A stretch of 43,720 nt of DNA from assembly GCF_910592395.1 (NCBI RefSeq), contig NC_088309.1, positions 29,144,599-29,188,318 on the forward strand, written 5' to 3'. This DNA comes from Lineus longissimus (Eukaryota > Nemertea > Pilidiophora > Heteronemertea > Lineidae). The first letter of the stretch is position 1. The number at the start of each line of letters is the position of its first letter. Below, piece by piece: positions 1-10,814 of this stretch. The notes under the pieces are model-generated. The model worked only from the letters and a program-made list of their open reading frames with translations, was not told where the DNA came from and made no database searches. A program made the translations under genes and the position numbers.

Positions 1-57
1 TCGATATCAACTGCAAGGTCGATAGTAATGCCGCACTGAGCAGTAGAACGTCAGGTA

Positions 58-83
58 GAAAAATGCCAAAAATGCCAAATAAA
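58..83 (+). repeat. Left arm of inverted repeat flanking the telomeric array
   Basis: The bases just left of the array (beginning GAAAAATGCC) recur in inverted orientation just right of the array at 1189-1214, with about 3 differences in 26. The first 16 bases are identical between the two arms. The hexamer array therefore sits inside a short inverted repeat. Confidence 0.75.
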
Positions 84-87
84 TATA

Positions 88-1187
88 ACCCTAACCCTAA
101 CCCTAACCCTAACCCTAACCCTAACCCTAACCCTAACCCTAACCCTAACCCTAACCCTATAACCCTAACCCTAACCCTAACCCTAACCCTAACCCTAACC
201 CTAACCCTAACCCTAACCCTAACCCTAACCCTAACCCTAACCCTAACCCTAACCCTAACCCTAACCCTAACCCTAACCCTAACCCTAACCCTAACCCTAA
301 CCCTAACCCTAACCCTAACCCTAACCCTAACCCTAACCCTAACCCTAACCCTAACCCTAACCCTAACCCTAACCCTATAACCCTAACCCTAACCCTAACC
401 CTAACCCTAACCTATAACCCTAACCCTAACCCTAACCCTAACCCTAACCCTAACCCTAAACCATAACCCTAACCCTAACCCTAACCCTAACCCTAACCCT
501 AACCCATAACCCTAACCCTAACCCTAACCCTAACCCTAACCCTAACCCTAACCCTAACCCTAACCCTAACCCTAACCCTAACCCTAACCCTAACCCTAAC
601 CCTAACCCCTAACCCTAACCCTAACCCTAACCCTAACCCTAACCCTAACCCTAACCCTAACCCTATAACCCTAACCCTAACCCTAACCCTAACCCTAACC
701 CTAACCCTAACCCTAACCCTAACCCTAACCCTAACCCTAACCCTAACCCTAACCCTAACCCTAACCCTAACCCTAACCCTAACCCTAACCCTAACCCTAA
801 CCCTAACCCTAACCCTAACCCTAACCCTAACCCTAACCCTAACCCTAACCCTAACCCTAACCCTAACCCTAACCCTAACCCTAACCCTAACCCTAACCCT
901 AACCCTAACCCTAACCCTAACCCTAACCCTAACCCTAACCTAACCCTAACCCTAACCCTAACCCTAACCCTAACCCTAACCCTAACCCTAACCCTAACCC
1001 TAACCCTAACCCTAACCCTAACCCTAACCCTAACCCTAACCCTAACCCTAACCCTAACCCTAACCCTAACCCTAACCCTAACCCTAACCCTAACCCTAAC
1101 CCTAACCCTAACCCTAACCCTAACCCTAACCCTAACCCTAACCCTAACCCTAACCCTAACCCTAACCCTAACCCTAACCCTAACCCT
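88..1187. repeat. Telomeric-type CCCTAA array (interstitial)
   Basis: About 1.1 kb of nearly uninterrupted CCCTAA (TTAGGG on the other strand) hexamers, with occasional variants such as CCCTATAACCC, CCCATAACCC and a dropped base near 939. TTAGGG is the telomere repeat of vertebrates and many marine invertebrates. The array does not start at the window edge: about 87 bases of other sequence precede it, so here it is interstitial (or the assembly joined something to a chromosome end). The strand orientation is that of a left chromosome end. The apparent open reading frame through it is an artefact of the repeat. Confidence 0.95.
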
Positions 1188-1188
1188 G

Positions 1189-1214
1189 TTTACTTGGTAT
1201 TTTTGGCATTTTTC
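1189..1214 (-). repeat. Right arm of inverted repeat flanking the telomeric array
   Basis: Reverse complement of the segment at 58-83, immediately after the last telomeric hexamer. It contains GGTATTTTTGGCATTTTTC, the inverted partner of the left arm. Confidence 0.75.
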
Positions 1215-1389
1215 GACCTGGGTCCTAGAGCCATGTGCTTATGAGTTTTTGACCTGGTTTTGATTTTGAAATAAAGTTCGGCATCTCTGCTCTTAGAAAA
1301 AAATGTTTTCAAAGTTTTTAAATGGGTGCAAATATTTTTAAAAAAATTTATTGTAAAAAGTATTTAAGACGGTATTGTGCATTGACCCT

Positions 1390-2090
1390 CGATTGAGGTA
1401 TTTGCAACGGTATTTAGGGATTCGCTACGGTATTGAGGTTAGTATTCGCGACGGTATTGTATTTGGGACGTGATTGAGGTTAGCATTTGGTACGGTATCG
1501 GGGGAGGGTTAGTATTTACGACGGTATTGATCGATTTGCAGGTTCTTGGTGTTTAGCATTTGGAACGGGATTGTATTTGGGACGGTATTCAAGGAGGTTA
1601 GTATTAGGGACGTGATTTAGTGATTTGCAACTGATGAGGGTTTAGCACATGGGATGGGATTGTATTTTGGACGGTATTGGGGAGGGTTAGTATTCACGAC
1701 GGTATTGATCGATTTGCAGGTTCTTGGGTTTAGCATTCGGATCGGGATTGTATTTGGGACGGTATTCAAGGAGGTTAGTATTAGGGACGTGATTTTGTGA
1801 TTTGCAACTTATGAGGGTTTAGCATATGGGATGGGATTGTATTTTGGACGGTATTGGGGAGGGTTAGTATTCACGACGGTATTGATCGATTTGCAGGTTC
1901 TTGGGGTTTAGCATTCGGAACGGGATTGTATTTGGAACGGGATTGTATTTGGGACGGTATTCAAGGAGGTTAGTATTAGGGACGTGATTTTGTGATTTGC
2001 AACTTATGAGGGTTTAGCACATGGGATGGGATTGTATTTGGGACGGGATTGAGGGAGGGTTAGTAGTTTGGACCCATTTCCTGACACGGT
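1390..2090. repeat. Subtelomere-like tandem repeat, period about 178 bp
   Basis: The phrase CGACGGTATTGATCGATTTG recurs at about 1521, 1699 and 1877, a spacing of 178 bases. Each unit also carries degenerate sub-repeats of the type GGACGGTATT, GGAACGGGATT and GAGGTTAGTATT. Units differ by small indels and substitutions, so this is an older satellite-like array. It contains no gene that I can see. The segment 1215-1390 between it and the telomeric array is unremarkable A/T-rich sequence. Confidence 0.85.
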
Positions 2091-2152
2091 ATCTATTTGC
2101 GGAACACTGGTGAACCTTTACCCGTTCATATAACTTTAAAACCTAATCCCAT

Positions 2153-3540
2153 TCAAATATTATCCTCGACCAAATCTTGTTCGTTCAAATCATTACCCGA
2201 CATAATTTTAAAAACAAGGTCACTCATTTTCGCCATATTATTGTCCGCAACGCGAACGTCGTAGGTTTTTCTCTGCATCGCTTGTGAGTGCTTCATTAGT
2301 GATGCCAAATCCTGCTCGGTTCGTGCACCCAAGTTCATTTGCATGAGAAGCGACACGATAGACTTTCGCATCATGGTACAACTAGTACGAATATTTCGGC
2401 CACCGGCAATGATCAGTTCTCGTGTAATAACGTTGGCAATTTCAGATTGTGACATTTGCCGGCCGTTCCATGTTACGAAAACAGCCTCTTTATCCAAATT
2501 CGGTGCCGGTACACGTGAACGAATGTTTTCAATATAGGCACGTAATAATTTATAATCGTCTACCGATAATGAAATTTGAGCCGTACCGTATTTCTGTTCC
2601 GTTTTGTGGACGAGAACATTAATGACACAACGACCGTTGTGAACATTATCTTTCGCATTCTCCACATCTTTGATCTTTAAGTTGATTATAGGACCTGCCC
2701 GAGTGGCATTTGCTAAAATTAATAACATGATCAAATGATTACGCGCGTTCGTATGATCATGTAGACCAATGACATTCGTGACATTTTGGGCCAGAATATC
2801 TTGCGCCTTCTTTGCACGGTCTCCGTTCAGATAGGCCTTAACTTGTTCTACAGTGACGATAGCGCGTTGATGAATGTGCTTTTTTTCGTGGGCACGAGTG
2901 GAAATCTTCTTGTTCAGACTTGTATTCCATACTTTAACGTGTTCGTTTATTGAATCGGCACAGTTTTTGGGAATCAACGATTTTTGTTTCATAACGGCCC
3001 ATTTTACGAATTTTTGAAATGATAATAGATAGTTTTTCACAGTACTCGCCTGTTTCGATTGTAACATCATTGGAATGAAATCCTCTTCCAATCGATCAAG
3101 ATTGTTTATGATTGACGATTGGTCAAATGATTTGTTGCCAAAATGTTTCAAGACGATTTTTACGTGTTTTCCCATTTGACCACTGGCTGTGTTACTCTTC
3201 ATTCCGCCACCGAATGATGACAACCATTTTTGGAACGCTCCGATTTCGTTGTGAATCTCTGCAAAGAAACAAACGTTGATCGATTTAATTTCTACGGGGA
3301 TGCTATGCAACAACACTGCACTGTGCCATCGATCGATTCCTACAATATAGTTGGTACCTGAAAAGGTACAAGTTCGCATTTCCACACAAATATTGAACAA
3401 CAATAATTTATTCAACTACTAAACAAATTGACATTCAAAATAAACAATTCAATTCTTGAATGGGTTTGATAATACATTCTGTTCAAGGCACCAGACCGTG
3501 ACGTGACTGACCTTTGGGAATATCATCATCATCATCATCG

Positions 3541-3592
<52 letters not shown>

Positions 3593-4717
3593 TAGCAGCA
3601 TCATTCTCCTCATCCATCTGACGTGCGTGACCTTCGGCGAGAACGTCTTCACTATCATCATCATCCCCTTCATTCTTGTCCTCGTCGTCGTTGTCGTCGT
3701 CGTCGTCGATCATCACATTGTCGTCACTGTTGTTGATATGGGATATTTCTGTACCTGGCGTGTATTCCATGATAGTTGTGTTGCTATCGTTGCAGTCACG
3801 AGCCTCATGATTGACATCCTCCTCATCCTCATCCTCATCCTCATCCTCCTCCTCATCCTCATCCTCCACCTCCTCCTCCTCCTCCTCCTCCTCCTCCTCC
3901 TCCTCCTCCTCCTCCTCCTCCTCCTCCTCCTCATCCTCATCCGCCACCTCCTCATCCTCTTCCTCCTCATCATCATCATCATCATCAGTTTCCATCCTCG
4001 ACGTGTTTGAAATCCCTTTTCTCATCGACAAATACCGATGGTAATCGGGATCGCCCGGACGCAAGCCATGTTTTTTAGTTTTTAAATGTTTATCCAACCG
4101 ACTGAATGTTGCGAAACATCCTTTAATGGGACAAACCATCATCTGAGGCTCCGCTGCAGCTGGGGTAACAATGCTGGTACTCCTGGCGACATTGGTGTCT
4201 GTAATGAAAACGACTACGAATAATAAACTTCACAAGTCCATAAAATATAATGTTTTCAGTCGGATTTTATTATAAAAAAATCACAGACAAAATTATTGAT
4301 TTACATTTTGTTACACATGAAATGTTGAAAAATCCCATTCCGAATCAGTCATGTTTGAAATTGATATCCTCTCTTATAAAGTTGGAAATTGCAGTCGCTT
4401 TTCGCAAGTCCTTCATATGTCATGCTACTGAGCGAAACAACGATGTAACAATGATCAAACCCAATCAGTCCAGTTTCTCAATCCAGGCGAGTCGATTACA
4501 TTATTATATATCGAACTGCTGAATTCTGCAAGATGGGTTGAAAAAAGTACAAGAAATAATAATAATAATATATGAAAAAATTTCCTACCCGAGCTGAACT
4601 TTGCTGCTGATTTGGCATTGAACAGGTGATAGTTTCGTAGATGTTTCACAAACGACGAACCGACGACACGGCGTTCACAATATGGACACGTTTGTGGTCT
4701 CTTTTTTGAACTCCTTA
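2153..4717 (-). CDS. Zinc-finger tyrosine recombinase (Crypton-like), three exons
   Basis: A DNA-cutting and joining enzyme of the tyrosine recombinase class. Exon 3 (3357 to 2153) carries the catalytic set in order: Arg of ATRAGPI (codon near 2701), Lys of VHKTEQ (near 2605), Arg of TMMRKS (near 2368), His of MKHSQ (near 2290) and Tyr of KTYDV (near 2263). The His-to-Tyr spacing of nine residues is normal for the family; the His usually three residues before the second Arg is Thr here. Exon 2 (4198 to 3512) gives a C2H2 finger (CPIKGC...HLKTKKH) and a long Asp/Glu tract. Exon 1 (about 4717 to 4590) gives another finger (CPYC...HLRNYH). Both introns are phase 1 with good sites (G|GTAGGA, TTACAG; AAAG|GTCAGT, TTTTCAG). 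No in-frame ATG is visible in exon 1, so a further 5' exon may exist. Divergent from the gene at 4927. The assignment to Cryptons is inference. Confidence 0.82.
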
Positions 4718-4791
4718 CTGGTGGCAAAATGTGACAATTATAATACAGGTTAAAGAGCGACAATGCGAGTCACAAAATCGGCCGTGTTTGT

Positions 4792-4798
4792 GTATAAA
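4792..4798 (+). promoter_or_regulatory. TATA-like box between divergent zinc-finger genes
   Basis: TATAAAA lies in the short gap between the leftward recombinase gene and the rightward zinc-finger gene, upstream of the ATG at 4927. A (CAC)n microsatellite at about 4809-4851 follows. This would suit a bidirectional promoter, but only the box is seen. Confidence 0.4.
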
Positions 4799-4808
4799 AT
4801 GACTCAGA

Positions 4809-4851
4809 CACCACCACCACCACCACCACCACCACCACCACCACCACCACC
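4809..4851. repeat. (CAC)n microsatellite
   Basis: Roughly fourteen CAC/ACC triplets in the non-coding space between two divergent genes. Confidence 0.9.
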
Positions 4852-4926
4852 TAAGTGAACGCCTTTAAGTGCGAGGCTGCACTATTTTCTAAGCGGAATA
4901 TATGATCACGCGATCTATGTATAGCG

Positions 4927-6455
4927 ATGACGTGTGCAGCGGACATTTCAATGATATGCAGCACACTGGTCACGCAGTACGCTGTATTGCAGCTGTTGCG
5001 TTCGGACAAAACTTGCCAGGCATTCAAACATATATTGGCTATAATAATGCCTCATTTCTGCGTGCTGTGTGAAGCCGATATTGCGGGGAGCTTTCCCCGG
5101 CATTTACGGGAAAAACATCGAGTAAAGGAACGGGCCGTAACGATATTTGGAAAGGATATTATGGTAGGTTTACAGAGGATTTTATTTGACAGTAGTTCAT
5201 AACTTCGACACCAGGGATAAATGGCGCTGTGCCAGCCATGTGCTTTGTGTTGTGATGACGTCACAACGAGGATATAAATAGTATAGGATATAAATAGCAT
5301 ATTCTCAAGGTATAAATGTTAAACCAATCACAGCTCAGTTGTGAAGTCACGTGTGGTCGTCATAGCATGTCTGTCAATCACTCAATGGAGTTGGGATATC
5401 ATTTACTAAGAGGGTAGCTAAAATGTCATTTTTCAAAAGTCTAACTTTTTATCTAGTGATCAAAAGGTTAGCAAATGATTTTGCATATTCCTGTTTCGCA
5501 AAGAAAGCATCCGGAAATATAACGTGATGACTGTGTTTCTCGCCTGGTCTGTGTGAGTCCATTACAGTCACCCTGTCAAACCGTTCGTCTTGTTCGGCTG
5601 GACGTCGCATGCACTTCATCTACAATAACGCTTGTGTGAATCTGTCCTGACGACCACGGTTTCTCCAGGTCCAAGTAGAACCTGACAGGGTGACCGTCCA
5701 TGATTCTCTCGTAGATGTGACGATCTTTTTGGAAGAAATCGAAATATGACTCGTTGCATTCATGGTGACACGATGAGTTGACACATCGGAGTGTCAGGAA
5801 TTCTTTAGCTCCTTTGCACCCCCGACGTGTCTGTTGCAAACACCTGGCCTTGTTGCGACTCATCAGCTTCTGCGAGCTTCCAAAATCGTCCAGTTACTTG
5901 AACGTTGCACATTGTTGCTCGTCAATTTGACCTGTGTGAAGTTTGCTGTTCTGTTCTGTTGTTGAAAGTGCACGACGAAAGTGACTGGTTTATTGGACAC
6001 TTGTTGCAAAGTGTCTATAGGTATCTGGCGCGACTAGTAGCTGGTGAGTGAGTGAACCAAATTGAAAACTGTTTATAAATAATATGTACAGTGTCTAGCA
6101 AAGTGTCTAGGTATCCAGCGTGATTAGTAGCCCATGAGCGACAGTACTGCGTGGTTCGTATAATATGCCCAAGACATGTCCGCAAAGATCCGGATCATCC
6201 GAATCTGAATTAACTCAAATTGTTTGTTTTTTTCGTTTCAGAACCTAGGAAGAAGTCGTGAAAGTTTGTTCACCGTTCCACTGACAGTTCGACCAAAGAT
6301 AGCCTACAAATGTCCAATTGAAAATTGTTCGAAAACCGTGAGACAATTGGGTCATCATCTGACAACTGGTTTACACAAACTCAAACCTACTGAAGCTCGA
6401 TACAAGGAACTAATGGCCGAAGGACGTAAACCGGAAAACAAAGTGACCATTACAA

Positions 6456-6494
<39 letters not shown>

Positions 6495-7108
6495 GTGATG
6501 ATGGTGATGATGATGATGGTGATGATGATGACAATGGTCGTCATGGTGATCATGATGACCATGAGGAGGAGAATAATGGTAATAACAATGATGCAAATGA
6601 TGATTTGATGATAGACAATGAAGTAGGGGCGGCTGAGGGAGGGTTAGAGAATGATGAACAGGTTGAAATTGAGTTCGACGAGGAGGATGAAGACAAGGAC
6701 GTTCACGTGCCTGGAAAGTCCAAGGACAAAACAACAAATAATGGCAGTAAGGACAAGACGAATGACCCAGAACCAGGACCGTCACATGGCAAGACGGTTC
6801 GAGCAGGTCACAAAACAACAACTAATGGGGGTAAGAACAATACGAATGACCCAGAACCAGGACCGTCATCACATTACAAGACGGTTCGAAAAAGGAAAAA
6901 AATTTCTGAAAAACTGAAAGAGGAGTTAGCAAAAGTTTTCCGGCACGAAATTGAAAGAAAGAAAGTAAAGCAGGGCACTGTTCGAGACAAATTGGCACAA
7001 AATCCAACACTACAAATACAGTTGATGGATCATTACGGAAACGATCAGAAAGAGGTTGAAAAAAAATGCCTCGAAATTGTGAAGAATGTTTATAAACACA
7101 GAAAATAG
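4927..7108 (+). CDS. Zinc-finger acidic protein, paralogue of the recombinase N-half, two exons
   Basis: Exon 1 (ATG at 4927 to 5163) ends in a finger (CVLC...HLREKH). The donor ATG|GTAGGT at 5164 and the acceptor TTTCAG ending at 6241 are both phase 0. Exon 2 (6242 to 7108) begins near a second finger (CPIENC...HLTTGLH), then an Asp run, an acidic region, two copies of a segment containing NDPEPGPS, and a basic C-terminus rich in Lys/Arg. The order finger, finger, acidic tract copies the first two exons of the neighbouring recombinase gene, but the catalytic domain is absent. It may be a DNA-binding partner or regulator encoded by the same mobile element; that role is inference. AATAAA at 7297 could serve as its polyadenylation signal. 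The intron is about 1.08 kb and contains a dispersed repeat and a primase fragment. Confidence 0.7.
5219..5459 (-). repeat. Dispersed repeat copy with CRE and TATA motifs
   Basis: About 240 bases that match, as reverse complement, the segment at 37101-37311 at roughly 80-85 percent identity by eye. Long shared stretches include GTCACGTGTGGTCGTCATAG and the CREB-type palindrome TGACGTCA. TATAAATA-like boxes lie beside the palindrome. It sits in the intron of the zinc-finger gene. Partial relatives are at 36705-36795 and 7236-7310. It is probably a non-autonomous host element or a shared promoter-bearing repeat. Confidence 0.8.
5576..5863 (-). pseudogene. PrimPol / UL52-type primase fragment
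   Basis: A 95-codon open frame, antisense within the intron of the zinc-finger gene. It contains YFDFFQKDRHIYE and PVRFYLDLEKPW, which match the pattern of archaeo-eukaryotic primases (human PrimPol and herpes UL52 classes): an aromatic-rich helix, then a hydrophobic strand ending in the catalytic Asp-x-Glu (here DLE). Full primases are several hundred residues long, so this is only the first catalytic motif. An exon of a split gene or a relic of an inserted element are both possible. A Cys/His cluster (CVNSSCHHEC) precedes it. Identity as a primase is moderately secure; origin is unknown. Confidence 0.55.
5994..6003 (+). promoter_or_regulatory. TGGACACTTG motif in recombinase block
   Basis: The same 10-mer is found in four non-coding sites of the herpes-like block. 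Here it lies in the intron of the zinc-finger gene, next to a 36-base imperfect direct repeat (about 6006-6042 and 6100-6135, GCAAAGTGTCTA...). Function unknown. Confidence 0.35.
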
Positions 7109-7235
7109 CCACCGATTTCATCAGGATGGTGAACCATGTGACGGTATGGAGAGCTTTACTGGAGCCGATGGCAACCAATATATACTCTCTCTCGCGAGAA
7201 CAAACTGGACAAAACACACAAAAGCTGAAGGACAC

Positions 7236-7310
7236 CATCACAACAACACAGCGCCATTGTAACCCTGGCCGGTGGTAAGCCTTTCAACTATTGTCAAATA
7301 AAATCATGTA
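7236..7310 (+). repeat. Partial dispersed repeat between recombinase block and viral block
   Basis: Contains CAGCGCCATTGTAACC and CTATTGTCAAATAAAATCAT, which recur at 37290-37355 and at about 36755-36790. It marks the junction zone between the zinc-finger gene and the first herpes-like gene. The rest of the gap 7109-7342 shows no gene. Confidence 0.6.
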
Positions 7311-7342
7311 AAATCAGTTGAAGTGAATTTGATTTTTTTTAT

Positions 7343-8970
7343 TTACGATACATCCGATAGGCAGTGTACGAGCAATTTTTTATAATTTTGACACCTATAT
7401 ACGACTGTCGTGCCTCCTGATCGTCTTAGCAGCAGATAGTAGTACATATTTTGGAAGTATATTGTGGCATCGTTCATACGCATACAATCGCCAGCAGCAT
7501 GCCCACCACCAAAGTTGGCGATCATAGTTTCACCACTTTGGACCCCAAGATCGTCTAGGCGACCAAGCGACACGTCGGACACGTGGCGTCCGTTTGGTTT
7601 GAGATAATTGTAGAGTGTGAGCCAGACGACCATCGTGGTAAGCTTAGTCCACATGAGTTTGAGTTTTTCGCTCAGAGGTGCACGTTTTTTGTCCTCGAGT
7701 TGTTTGCAATTGGTGTGCGTCTCGACTTTGTGTATTTTTTCCAATATGTCTGTCGACAGTGTCATTTTTATGAACCACGTGAGATGATTGAGACTGTCCA
7801 AGTAGACGATGTCGCTGCAGTCGAGACCCAAGACGACGTTGAATACTTGGTCGAGTAGCGGTGACGAGTCAGAGTGGGGAAAAGAGAATCTAGGTGGGAG
7901 GACCAGTTTGCATACTTCGTTTGCATAATTGGTCGTGCTATGAGCGGTGCATCTTTGGCGATGCTCACTGGCCTGCCGGTCATGTTCAGTTCAGTAGACG
8001 AGACACGTCCATCGTGATCCTCTTCGTCCAAGGTGATTACGCGTACGTTGTCGATGTAGTTGTTGAACGTGTCACGGCTGAATCGGGCCTCAATCAAGTA
8101 CGTGAACAGTTCATGGTAGAGTACATCGGAGGCTAGTTGTTTGGGTCGTGAGTGATGCCAGCACGTACGTTTGAGTTCCTCGACCATTTCTTTGGTAATG
8201 TTTCGTATTTCACTGTGCGCTGCGTGGCTGTTCGAGATGTCGTGTAGGAGTTGGTGGATTTTGTGATCTAGGACTTGAGTGTTTGTCTCTTTGCAAAATT
8301 CCGCGTCGTCGTTGATGTGCGACGACGACGACGACGACGAGTTGCCAGTATTGCTGCTGTTTTTTGAAGGGAATTGCTGTTGTTCATCCTCAATGGTGGG
8401 TGGTGGTGGTGGTGGTGGTGGTGGTGGTGGTGGTGGTGGTGGTGCTACCCGCCCTGTTGTTAGGCGCATTTTTGCAAAATGTGCCAGGACGTCGGTAATC
8501 GAGTCGGTACAAGAAGCACCGACCGTGTTTAGCCAAAGTGCTATGAATAGCGAGTACTTATTATCATGCTGTATGGTGGGTGCAAACATGCTGCTAGTCA
8601 TATACGAATTGTATGTCATCGCTTCATGATCGATGAGAAGCGACGAATTGCCAGTGCTGAAATAGCGAGTGATCAGGTCGTGTATACGAGCACTGTCATT
8701 GGCCGTATCATCGCCGCCGCCGCCGCCACCACCGAACGCGTTACTAGCACAGCTGTTGACATCGGCCATCATATCCATGAGCTTGTCTTGTTCTATTGGC
8801 ATGTGTAGACCGGGTATGAATTGTTCGTCTTCTTTGTTATTGTTGTTGTTGGTGGTGGTGGTGGTGGTGGTGGTGGTGGTGGTTTCGTGTCGTTCCCGGT
8901 TGAACTTCGTCGAGTAGAGTAAAGACTGAGTGAGACCCAAGTCGGTGTGATGGCTAATAATATTGGACAT
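7343..8970 (-). CDS. Herpes-like block protein of unknown function, apparent frameshift
   Basis: Not recognised. The N-part reads from the ATG at 8970 and contains Thr, Asn, Gly, Pro and Ser homopolymers. The C-part lies in another frame, ending at 7343, and looks like ordinary protein (for example LDCSDIVYLDSLNHL and YFQNMYYYLLLRR). The two frames overlap across 7768-7940, and the change is a -1 offset. A C4 run preceded by T4 on the coding strand (7876-7883) fits as the shift point: in the upstream frame it reads T TTC CCC, which has the X XXY YYZ form of a -1 slippery site. A one-base loss in the C run would look the same. The stop codon overlaps AATAAA on the coding strand. It follows the upstream gene by about 20 bases. 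Confidence 0.7.
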
Positions 8971-8990
8971 ACTCGTTGGTCGCTGGCTAC

Positions 8991-10775
8991 TCACTGCTGC
9001 TGCTGGTTAGCACAAGAACCGAAAATGAAACGTGTGAGTCGTTCACGGCACGACTGATTTATTGTCGAAGGATTCTCTAGTAGGCCCAGTAATCGTGCTG
9101 GTGTGATGGGTACACGTGTGTATTGCTGCTGCCGTTGCTCTGGTCGGTGACGCTGTTGGGTAGTAGCAGTGATGTTGTGGCGACGAATGCCTGCTACATC
9201 AGCTCTGGTGGTGAGTAGAGAAGTGCTGCTGCTGACGCTGGCATAATTTTTAGATTGATCTAATAGGATATTGTCTGCAGTGGTGGTGGTGGTGGTGGTG
9301 GTGGTATTGTTGGTGGCTACACATACAGGCAACAATAGGCTCATGGTGATCGTGTCAATGAGAGGTAATATAGAGGTGATCAATGCGTCCATGTCCTGTA
9401 CGTCGTCGTCGTCGTCATCGTCGTCTATATCAACATTGTCACGGTAGCCTTCTTGGTATTGTACTCTGTACATCACTGGCACGTTGTAGATGTCGTTAGG
9501 ATACGAACTGGCAATCAGCGAGGACTTGACCAACTGGACTTTTGCAGCGTGTGATAGTGCCATGACTGGTTCTTGTCGTCTGATAGCAGCGCCCGTCGTG
9601 TCGTTGCCGGTGATGGTTGACAAGCACTTGCCAGCAAAACTGGCGTAGGATTCGACGTCATGATACAAGTCGACAACAGCCTTGCGTATAAACTCTGGTA
9701 CGGTGGCCATTTCGTGAGAAGTGAAGCGAACTAGAGAACCGGTCGTATCGCCATAGAACGGTACTCCATTGGTCCGTGTGAATCGTGCTAGGCCGCATAG
9801 GTTGACCTTGAGGACGTTGCAATTCATGCCAGTTTCGTAGCAATGTGTCAGTTTGAGTTGTTGATCACGTTGTGGATGTGCAATTGTAGTAGTATTGACG
9901 AGAAATGTTGATGATGTAGTTGGACGAGATGACAATGTGGATACTTGTCGATACTTGACACCAAACAAACACGTCCTCCTGGACAGCGGGTAGATTTTGG
10001 AAACTAGTTTGTGTTTGTTGTCGTCAATCTTTGTCTCGAGTTGTGACTTGATTTGCCGGGAGAAATCGGATTGGTGGTTGTCGGCGGTGAGCAGAAAGTC
10101 TAAGACGTCGTGATGGCCACAAGTCAACCAACTGTCGAACCAGTGTAGCACATGAGTGTCTAGCTCCGAGTTGTGGCTCCGCTCAACGAGACAAGCTGGA
10201 AAGGTATCTTTAGCGTGATACACGTGGATGGGTTCGGTTGATAGAGTTACGCTTTTCAAGTGCATTCGCATGTCGTTGTAGCCGTCACCCTGACCGTAGA
10301 GTTGTCGCTTCAATTTCACGGCGTATTTCTTACGCTTGGATTTCTTTTTGTTGTCATCAGTGATTTTGTTTGACGATTGAAGTAGCATGACATTGGCGAG
10401 TGTTTCTTCGTCAATAGCAGTTGCACTGCTTTTGTCATATTCGAAGCCGTCGTGATGACCCGATCCGGGAACAACACCTCCAAAGTGAAAAGTGTCGATA
10501 TAGTAGTTGTATGCTTGGATTAGGGTGGTGGTGGTGGTGGTGGTTGGATTGTCAACGTGGAGTTCTGGAAAGAGTTCCTCCGGTTCGATGCAGTCGGTCC
10601 ATTTCAACTGTGTAAAGTTTCCAGTTTTGAACCACAATTCTTTGTAGTTGGGTTCAAAAAATAGATGTGGACGACATTTCACTTCGGATGATGTGAAGAG
10701 TGTGAAGAGAAAGTTGCGTGAATTGACTACGTCCACCTGGGACGTAGTTTCATCTATTCTGTATAGATTGGATAG

Positions 10776-10814
<39 letters not shown>

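Noticed and set aside
63-380. Open frame through the telomeric repeat (Asn-Pro and Leu-Thr repeats)
   Set aside because: Hexamer repeats without stops give endless frames; nothing indicates translation.
1390-2090. CRISPR-like array
   Set aside because: Units are adjacent diverged tandem copies without unique spacers in a eukaryotic setting.
3627-4044. Rightward frames rich in Val/Leu or Ser opposite the recombinase acidic exon
   Set aside because: They are shadows of the GAT/GAG triplet repeat; the leftward frame has the zinc finger and matching splice phases.
4250-4522. 90-codon rightward frame
   Set aside because: Lies in intron 1 of the recombinase gene (4199-4589), shows no motif and ordinary A/T-rich sequence.
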